In this document: in pieces, positions 14,593-19,229 of the stretch
Position numbering within the stretch: the stretch's first letter is position 1
Layout: each line of letters opens with the position of its first letter
Assembly: GCA_002773655.1 (NCBI GenBank)
Contig: PFAR01000039.1
Span: forward strand, 1-19,229
Reading direction: 5' to 3'
Source of the DNA: Candidatus Falkowbacteria bacterium CG10_big_fil_rev_8_21_14_0_10_43_10
GTDB lineage: Bacteria > Patescibacteriota > Patescibacteriia > Patescibacteriales > XYC2-FULL-47-12
Length of the DNA: 19,229 nt
Translations under genes and position numbers: made by a program
The notes under the pieces: model-generated
Database searches by the model: none
The model's input: only the letters and a program-made list of their open reading frames with translations
Told to the model about the DNA's origin: nothing

Positions 14593-16311
14593 TTACATTT
14601 TTTCCACTGTTTCAAAGCCTAATAATTCAATTCCTTGCTTTAAAACTTGGGCGAGCGCCCTAATTAAAGCCAATCTGAATTCCCTCTCTTTTTCAGCCTT
14701 TAGCACCGGAGTGGCATGATAGTAGTCGTTAAACTGTTGGGATAATTCAAATAAATGCCTGGCAATCAGCGACGGTTCAAGCTTCTCCGCTGACTCCCTG
14801 GCAACTTCCGGAAATAAAGACATTTTAAACAAAATATTCTTTTCTTCGCTCCGTACAGACGCATTGCTATGCGTCTCCTGTACAGACGCATTGCTATGCG
14901 TCTCTACCTTACGCAAAATGCTTTGTATTCTCGCGTATGTATATAATAAATAAGGCCCGCTGTTGCCAGACAGGCTGATTGATTCTTTAATGTCAAAAGC
15001 AATGTCCCGAGTTAACCCGGTTTTTAAAATAGAATACTTGACCGCGGCCAAACTTATCTTTTCCGACAACTCATTTTTGTTGTCCAGCTCTTTATTTTTC
15101 TTAACTATTTTTGCAATCTCTTTTTTAACTTCATCTAATAACCATTCGCCTAAAATAACATTGCCCAGCCGCGAACTCATCTTTCCTTCTTTCAGCCTGA
15201 CCCAGCCGTACGGCAGATGCTGTTCCCTTTCTTTGCTTTTAGGCAGTACGTATTCCAGCGCCTTGATTATCACTTTAAAATATTCTTTTTGTTCCGGGCC
15301 GACTACGTGGATAATTTTGTCAGGGTTGTATTCTTTAAACTGCAGTTTGGCTAGGGCCATATCCTTAGCCTCATAAGTCGGGTTGCTTTCCGAGTTAATA
15401 AAAACGCGGTTATGCAGACCGTGCTTGTCGCCCTCAAAAATTATCGCTCCTTCAGAGGCTTTAAATATTCCTTTTTTCATCCCGTCCATGACGATCTTTT
15501 TGCCGTCCGCGAAAACTTCAGATTCAAAATACAACCGATCAAATTTGGTATTTACTCTTTTATAAATTTTGGCAAAATAATCCAAGCTCCACTTCCTGGT
15601 TTCTAAATATACCTCTCTGATTGATTCGTCATTATTATAAATCCGCTGGCTTATTTCTTTAATTTCTTTTTTTACCTCTTCGTTTGCTTCAAATTTTCCG
15701 CTGCCAAAAGCGTAGGCTTTCCCCAGAAACGCCGCTTTTTTGTTTATATCTTTTTCCTTGGCGGCTTTAGCGAATTTTCGCTTCAATTGCGTGATGCCCC
15801 AAAGGCACTTGGCGATATGCAGACCGACATCTCCCTGATAATTGGCCCTGGTTACTTTATAGCCGGCATTTTCTAAAATGCGGCAGACCGCCTCGCCCGT
15901 GATAATATTGCGCAGATGCCCGATATGAAAGGCTTTATGCGTATTGGGATGGGCGAACTCTACTATTATTTTTCTGTTTTTGCCGATGTTTGCCGCGCCA
16001 TATCCTTTTTTCTTTATCTCGCCTATAACCTCCTGCGCCAGCTTCTTCGGCTGTAAAGTGAAATTCAAATAAGGTCCAACCGCCTTAATTTCCTTTACCG
16101 TCTGACACGTCTTGATTCTCTTTGCCAACTCACTCGCAATCTCTGCTGGATTCTTTTTTTGCGACTTAGCTAAATTAAAACAAGGATAAGATAAATCCCC
16201 CATTTCCGGGTTCGGCGGCAATACCAAATCCTGCGGAGACGCATTGCAATGCGTCTCTACGTTATTAATTTTATTTACAATATTCTGCTTTATTTTTTGG
16301 ATTGTATACAT
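14593..16311 (-). CDS. argS: Arginyl-tRNA synthetase carrying three palindrome-encoded peptide insertions
   Basis: This 572-residue class I synthetase charges tRNA-Arg with arginine. The N-terminal Add1 domain includes MGDLSYPCFNLAKSQKKNPAEIA. The catalytic domain has the HIGH motif as HIGH (residues 129-132, in HKAFHIGHLRN), the YQGDVGLHIAK motif, and the KMSKS loop as KMSSR (377-381). The C-terminal DALR anticodon-binding domain starts near GPYLLYTYARIQSILRK. Three stretches are coded by the palindromic repeat: VETHCNAS at 18-25, in the loop after the first helix, and a tandem pair at 469-486 (VETHSNASVQ, then ETHSNASVR), in a loop of the anticodon-binding domain. Both sites are normally variable in length, and the reading frame is kept, so the enzyme is probably active. 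It is the last gene of the operon, 1 base after the transposase gene, with no ribosome binding site of its own. Confidence 0.95.
   Translation of the reverse strand: MYTIQKIKQNIVNKINNVETHCNASPQDLVLPPNPEMGDLSYPCFNLAKSQKKNPAEIASELAKRIKTCQTVKEIKAVGPYLNFTLQPKKLAQEVIGEIKKKGYGAANIGKNRKIIVEFAHPNTHKAFHIGHLRNIITGEAVCRILENAGYKVTRANYQGDVGLHIAKCLWGITQLKRKFAKAAKEKDINKKAAFLGKAYAFGSGKFEANEEVKKEIKEISQRIYNNDESIREVYLETRKWSLDYFAKIYKRVNTKFDRLYFESEVFADGKKIVMDGMKKGIFKASEGAIIFEGDKHGLHNRVFINSESNPTYEAKDMALAKLQFKEYNPDKIIHVVGPEQKEYFKVIIKALEYVLPKSKEREQHLPYGWVRLKEGKMSSRLGNVILGEWLLDEVKKEIAKIVKKNKELDNKNELSEKISLAAVKYSILKTGLTRDIAFDIKESISLSGNSGPYLLYTYARIQSILRKVETHSNASVQETHSNASVRSEEKNILFKMSLFPEVARESAEKLEPSLIARHLFELSQQFNDYYHATPVLKAEKEREFRLALIRALAQVLKQGIELLGFETVEKM
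14853..14880 (-). repeat. Palindromic element copy 1 (argS, tandem left unit)
   Basis: This unit has AGACGCAT / ATGCGTCT arms (14857-14864 and 14869-14876) around TGCT. The centre differs from the standard TGCA, so the palindrome is no longer perfect and the coded Cys becomes Ser (ETHSNASV). It shares base 14880 with copy 2, giving a 27-base tandem period. Confidence 0.9.
14880..14907 (-). repeat. Palindromic element copy 2 (argS, tandem right unit)
   Basis: This unit has the same altered centre TGCT as copy 1, coding VETHSNASV. The shared variant shows that the pair arose by tandem duplication of one already mutated copy, not by two insertions. The period of 27 bases keeps the argS frame. 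Confidence 0.9.
16233..16260 (-). repeat. Palindromic element copy 3 (argS N-terminal region)
   Basis: A perfect 22-base palindromic core (16236-16257) is centred on TGCA. The minus-strand start GTAGAGACGCATTG is intact, while the other arm ends GCG instead of GTA. It codes VETHCNASP at argS residues 18-26. Confidence 0.93.
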
Positions 16312-16312
16312 A

Positions 16313-16909
16313 TTAAATTAATTTTGAATTATTTCTGTCAATTTCCCATTTTAAAGGATTATTAATAATATAATTTCTAATTCTATTTAATTCTATTTCA
16401 TTCCTGATTATTCTGTCATGAAATCCCGGCTGCCATAAAAAATTAATTCTCGAGAATTTATTATTAATTATTTTTGCGGCCATTCCTTTAAAACCGCGGA
16501 TGATCGCCGATAAATTATTTGATTGCGGACCAAATTTATTTTGGCAACCTTGACGTAGAGACGCATTGCAATGCGTCTCTACATTTACATTTATTTTATA
16601 TTCTATAATAATTATGCCGTGTACATGATTAGGCATTATAATAAATTCATCCAATAAAATATTTTTTCTGATTATTGGCGTTTCTAACCAGCACTGTTTT
16701 ATAATTTCTCCAATCGGCGATAGAATCATCTTCGGTTTCTGGTGTAGAGACGCATTGCAATGCGTCTCTACATTTCCAAAAAATATTTTTCTGTTTTTCG
16801 TGCAAATTGTTACATAATACCACCCATAATCTCCATAATCCCACACCTGATGTCTATACGATCTAATGCGATATTTATTTTGAAATAATTCCTCCTTTTC
16901 TTGCGGCAT
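16313..16909 (-). CDS. REP-associated tyrosine transposase (RAYT, Y1/HUH family) containing its own repeat twice
   Basis: This is a 198-residue HUH single-strand transposase. It shows the family N-terminus (YRIRSYRHQVWDYGDYGWYYVTICTKNRKIFFG), the metal-binding HUH motif as PNHVHGIII (H95 and H97) and the catalytic tyrosine region HDRIIRNEIELNRIRNYIINNPLKW with Y180. All catalytic parts are present. RAYTs bind and cleave REP-type palindromes and are thought to spread them. Two palindrome copies are coded inside it: VETHCNAS at 47-54, just after the first strand pair, and at 110-117, after the HUH strand. Both sit in loops where other RAYTs vary. It lies exactly between tyrS and argS, 1 base from each and without a ribosome binding site, so its expression must depend on the synthetase operon. 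Confidence 0.93.
   Translation of the reverse strand: MPQEKEELFQNKYRIRSYRHQVWDYGDYGWYYVTICTKNRKIFFGNVETHCNASLHQKPKMILSPIGEIIKQCWLETPIIRKNILLDEFIIMPNHVHGIIIIEYKINVNVETHCNASLRQGCQNKFGPQSNNLSAIIRGFKGMAAKIINNKFSRINFLWQPGFHDRIIRNEIELNRIRNYIINNPLKWEIDRNNSKLI
16555..16582 (-). repeat. Palindromic element copy 4 (inside the transposase gene, second site)
   Basis: A perfect 28-base palindrome: half-site GTAGAGACGCATTG followed by its exact reverse complement. It codes VETHCNASL at transposase residues 110-118. Confidence 0.97.
16744..16771 (-). repeat. Palindromic element copy 5 (inside the transposase gene, first site)
   Basis: A perfect 28-base palindrome identical to copy 4, coding VETHCNASL at transposase residues 47-55. 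Flanking bases differ from those of copy 4 apart from a few matching bases next to the element, so it looks like an independent insertion. Confidence 0.97.
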
Positions 16910-16910
16910 A

Positions 16911-18125
16911 TTACACCTTTTTCAATCTTACAAATTGTCTTTTTCCTCTCTGAATTAAAATTCCCTCTTTTGTCGCTTTTATTTTTGCATTAACATCAGT
17001 TATTGCTTTACCATCTACTTTTATTCCTTTTTGTTCAATTAAACGTCGCGCCTCATTTTTTGAGGAAGCTAAATTATTTTCAACCAATAATTCAATGATA
17101 TTTTGCAGAGACGCATTGCAATGCGTCTCTACCACTTCGTCCGGCACTTCTTTATTCTGTACCGTCTTCTCAAAATGCTCCTGCGCTTTTTGCGCCGCTT
17201 CTTTGCCTTTGATTGCTTTTATTATCTCAAACGCCATGGTCTTTTTATACCGCATCGGATTTTCTCCTTGTTTCATGCTATTGCCAATCTCTTTTATAAT
17301 ATTCATGGGAATGTCAGTTAGCAATTCTAATCCGTTCAAAATGGCAGTATCAGGATAGGACATTGCTTTTCCATACATTTCTTCCGCGCTGTCGCCTAAA
17401 TTAATGCCATTGCCTTTAGTCTTTCTCATCGTGCGGCCGTCCGGCGCGTCCATCATCTTATTGGCGCGCACGAATTTTTCTTTGCCTAAATAGCTTTTTA
17501 CCAAATCTCTCCCCACCAGCATATTAAAAGTCTGGTCCGCGCCGCCGATTTCCATGTCTACTTTCATCGCGACTGAATCATAACCCTGCATTAACGGATA
17601 AATAAATTCCTGCAAATAAATATCTTTGCCTTCCGCCATTCTTTTTTTAAATAAATCGCGAGCCAGCATCTGCGGCACAGTCATGTGCGACATTAATTTT
17701 ATTAAATCACTGAGTTTAAGTTTGGAAAGCCAAGTATGGTTGCGTTCAAATTTAACCGCATTTTTTCCTTCAAAGTTAATCAGCTGCGCGGCTTGTTTTT
17801 TCCAGCCCGCCATATTTTTCTTTATAATCTCATCAGATAATATCGCACGCGTTGTATCCTTATCCGGGTCGCCTACTTTGGCGGTATAATCGCCAACTAA
17901 AAAAATCACCTCATGTCCGAGCTCCTGTAAAATTCTTAAAGCGCGGATGCCGATAGCGTGGCCGACGTGCAAATAAGGGCCCGTCGGATCAAACCCCTGA
18001 TATACTTTTAACCTTTCGCCGCTTATTAATTTCTGGCGCAACGCATCAGCGCTGGGATAAATTTTTTCCACCCCTCGCGTCAAAAATTTTTCTATTAAAT
18101 TCTTATCAGTTGAAACTTTTGGCAT
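16911..18125 (-). CDS. tyrS: Tyrosyl-tRNA synthetase with palindrome-encoded insertion and degenerate KMSKS loop
   Basis: This 404-residue class I synthetase charges tRNA-Tyr. FDPTGPYLHVGHAIG contains the HIGH motif as HVGH (53-56). The tyrosine-binding segment YPLMQGYDSVAMKVDMEIGGADQTFNMLVGR (177-206) is typical and separates it from tryptophanyl enzymes. The KMSKS region is replaced by MRKTKGNGINL (RKTKG at 234-238), keeping basic residues but not the canonical Ser. A C-terminal S4 RNA-binding domain (about 343-400) carries LASSKNEARRLIEQKGIKVDG. VETHCNAS at 332-339 is coded by the palindrome and lies in the linker between the catalytic and S4 domains. It is the first gene of the operon. 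I found no convincing promoter for it and no T-box leader. Confidence 0.95.
   Translation of the reverse strand: MPKVSTDKNLIEKFLTRGVEKIYPSADALRQKLISGERLKVYQGFDPTGPYLHVGHAIGIRALRILQELGHEVIFLVGDYTAKVGDPDKDTTRAILSDEIIKKNMAGWKKQAAQLINFEGKNAVKFERNHTWLSKLKLSDLIKLMSHMTVPQMLARDLFKKRMAEGKDIYLQEFIYPLMQGYDSVAMKVDMEIGGADQTFNMLVGRDLVKSYLGKEKFVRANKMMDAPDGRTMRKTKGNGINLGDSAEEMYGKAMSYPDTAILNGLELLTDIPMNIIKEIGNSMKQGENPMRYKKTMAFEIIKAIKGKEAAQKAQEHFEKTVQNKEVPDEVVETHCNASLQNIIELLVENNLASSKNEARRLIEQKGIKVDGKAITDVNAKIKATKEGILIQRGKRQFVRLKKV
17105..17132 (-). repeat. Palindromic element copy 6 (tyrS linker)
   Basis: A 24-base perfect palindromic core at 17107-17130. The minus-strand left arm GTAGAGACGCATTG is intact, and the far end has a single change (GCA for GTA). 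It codes VETHCNASL in the hinge before the S4 domain. Confidence 0.95.
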
Positions 18126-18129
18126 ATTT

Positions 18130-18167
18130 TTAACTAATAACTAATTAACTAATTTAACTAATAACTA
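18130..18167. repeat. 14-base direct repeat in the leader of tyrS
   Basis: TTAACTAATAACTA occurs at 18130-18143 and 18154-18167, 24 bases apart, with further partial TAACTAAT copies between. It lies directly upstream of the tyrS start on the minus strand, so it would be in the 5' leader. The AT-rich composition makes chance or slippage possible. Confidence 0.4.
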
Positions 18168-18210
18168 TCTTCACTTTATCTTATTCCTCTAACTTTTGCA
18201 AATGAATTTC

Positions 18211-18239
18211 TTGACAAAATTGGGCTAATCTATTAAGAT
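18211..18239 (+). promoter_or_regulatory. Promoter of the FGGY kinase gene
   Basis: A perfect TTGACA (18211-18216), a 17-base spacer, then TAAGAT (18234-18239). The expected start near 18246 gives a leader of about 67 bases. A modest AGGTGA (18294-18299) precedes the ATG at 18313 by 13 bases, further than ideal. Confidence 0.78.
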
Positions 18240-18312
18240 ATAGCCGGACTTGTTTGAAAACAACAAGTCTAATTTTGCACCATCAAAAACCATAGGTGAA
18301 AGAGAGCAAGCG

Positions 18313-19229
18313 ATGAAAAAAAGTATGATCAAGCATCTCGGCTTTGATTTAAGCACGACCGCTTTGTCGGTTGGCGGCCGAACTGAAGGCGGGCAAGAAG
18401 TTTTTACTTCAATGCCCATACGGGGAGCGGCCACCTGGAACAGACAGCCGGCTTTTGATCTCCAGTATGTTGCCTCCATGATTCTTATACTCCTGGGAAA
18501 ACTCGGGGAGCAGGGCTGGGAATTCACTCCCGATGGCGCGTTGTCTTTCTCTGTCCGCCAGCACGACATGGTGCTGTTGGACAAAAACGGCAATGTTATA
18601 ATGCCGGCTTTGAGTTGGCAGTGTGTTGCCGCTAGCGCGCAAGTGGCCCGGTTGAAAAAACTGGGAGTAGAAACGGTGGTCGGTAATTTAGCCGAACGGT
18701 TCATCCTGCCCAAGTTGATGTGGACGCTGGAAGTTATGGACGAATCCACCAAAAACGCCGTGCAAGTCATGACGACCGGCGATTGGATCACTTTGATGTT
18801 AACCGGAAACGCCCGGCTTTCCACCTCAGACGCCATGAGTAATGGTCTGCTTGACCAGCAGACCAAAAAACTCGCCGTAAGCGTCTTGAAACAGGCAGGG
18901 TTAAATCCGAAATGGTTCCCGGAAGTTATCCAATCCGGCGAAATAGTCGGGACAGTACAAGCGCTTCCATCCCAAGAAACCGGAAACATCTGGGATGACA
19001 TAAAGAGATGCTTAGCCGGTTGGAAAGTCATCGCTCCCTTGGGCGACAACCATGCCGGCGCGGTTGGCTGCGGTTTGGCTGATTCGGGAACCATCGTATT
19101 TTCCACCGGCACGAGCGGCACGGTCGTCCGCATGTGCGCCATGGACGCCACATTGACCGGACAAACCGCCCAGTTCGAATACTATTTGCACCGTCTGCTC
19201 CTGCTCATGCTGGCTCGCTGCTGCGCCTG
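18313..19229 (+). CDS. FGGY-family carbohydrate kinase (xylulokinase-like), 3' end cut by the window edge
   Basis: The frame is open from ATG 18313 to the window edge (305 full codons), about 60 percent of the usual 480-520 residue length. FGGY kinases phosphorylate sugars with ATP. The N-terminal phosphate-binding motif is HLGFDLSTTALSVGG, with the conserved Asp at D12. The substrate-side motif SFSVRQHDMVLLDKNGNVI matches SGQMHGxVLLD of xylulokinases. The second half starts with APLGDNHAGAVGCGLADSGTIVFSTGTSGTV, holding the catalytic base D245 and the ATP-site GTSG. Both essential aspartates are present, so the enzyme looks functional. The substrate cannot be fixed; xylulose is the nearest guess. 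The gene is divergent from tyrS and has its own promoter. An antisense frame covering 18225-19151 is a shadow of it. Confidence 0.92.
   Translation, partial: MKKSMIKHLGFDLSTTALSVGGRTEGGQEVFTSMPIRGAATWNRQPAFDLQYVASMILILLGKLGEQGWEFTPDGALSFSVRQHDMVLLDKNGNVIMPALSWQCVAASAQVARLKKLGVETVVGNLAERFILPKLMWTLEVMDESTKNAVQVMTTGDWITLMLTGNARLSTSDAMSNGLLDQQTKKLAVSVLKQAGLNPKWFPEVIQSGEIVGTVQALPSQETGNIWDDIKRCLAGWKVIAPLGDNHAGAVGCGLADSGTIVFSTGTSGTVVRMCAMDATLTGQTAQFEYYLHRLLLLMLARCCA

Noticed and set aside
14853..17132. CRISPR array
   Set aside because: The repeats are spaced irregularly (27 to about 1300 bases), lie inside genes and are full palindromes; there are no spacers and no cas genes.
17095..17358. Plus-strand frame opening with a stretch that reads RDALQCVST across palindrome copy 6
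   Set aside because: It is the alternative open frame of the palindrome, antisense to tyrS, with no supporting features.
18178..18206. Minus-strand TAAGAT as a -10 box for tyrS
   Set aside because: The sequence at the -35 distance (TTCATT) is a poor match, so I did not call a promoter.
18126..18312. T-box riboswitch ahead of tyrS
   Set aside because: The leader is short and AT-rich, with no stem I, T-box core sequence or terminator.
18225..19151. Long minus-strand open frame of 308 codons
   Set aside because: The plus strand here codes a clear FGGY kinase with catalytic motifs. The antisense frame has no recognisable domain and runs over the kinase promoter.

Overview
The window looks like a chromosomal segment of a Candidate Phyla Radiation (Patescibacteria) bacterium. 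I infer this from the AT-rich, tightly packed genes that mostly lack Shine-Dalgarno sites, a DUF4012 membrane protein, a surface-polysaccharide locus of the kind common in these genomes, and small versions of housekeeping enzymes. UGA is not read as sense in any gene, which argues against Gracilibacteria or Absconditabacteria. No rRNA, tRNA or CRISPR array is visible, and I cannot name the species.

Layout. Positions 1-323 hold no convincing gene, only a repeat-flanked hairpin that may be a transposon end and a terminator. Positions 324-918 (minus) are a higB-higA toxin-antitoxin pair with its own promoter. Positions 1001-6823 (minus) are one operon, read right to left: methyltransferase, O-antigen ligase-like protein, two GT4 glycosyltransferases and a membrane-anchored beta-propeller-like protein. 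A divergent promoter region (6868-6975) also fires rightward into two genes for large secreted proteins (7073-9580 and 9877-11586). These are strings of beta-sandwich-like domains joined by Pro/Thr-rich linkers, each gene with its own promoter, strong ribosome binding site and terminator. A Wzz-like chain-length gene follows (11717-12352), then a shared bidirectional terminator and a convergent DUF4012 gene (12532-14478, minus). Next is an operon tyrS - REP-associated transposase (RAYT) - argS (18125 to 14593, minus). A partial FGGY sugar kinase (18313 to the window end, plus) starts from its own strong promoter. The supplied ORF list contains only its antisense shadow.

How the genes fit together. 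The left two thirds reads as a cell-surface module: glycan synthesis and polymerisation (6823-2409), chain-length control (11717), a possible glycan-to-wall transfer protein (DUF4012), and secreted Thr/Pro-rich proteins that could be glycosylated or displayed. This functional link is inferred from gene content and order.

The most remarkable feature is on the right. Six copies of a 28-base palindrome lie between 14853 and 17132. Every copy is inside a coding region and every copy is read in the same frame as VETH(C/S)NAS. Three are in argS (one tandem pair), one is in tyrS, and two are inside the RAYT gene itself, which sits exactly between the two synthetase genes with 1-base gaps. This resembles the logic of Rickettsia palindromic elements (protein-coding palindromes) combined with a REP/RAYT system.
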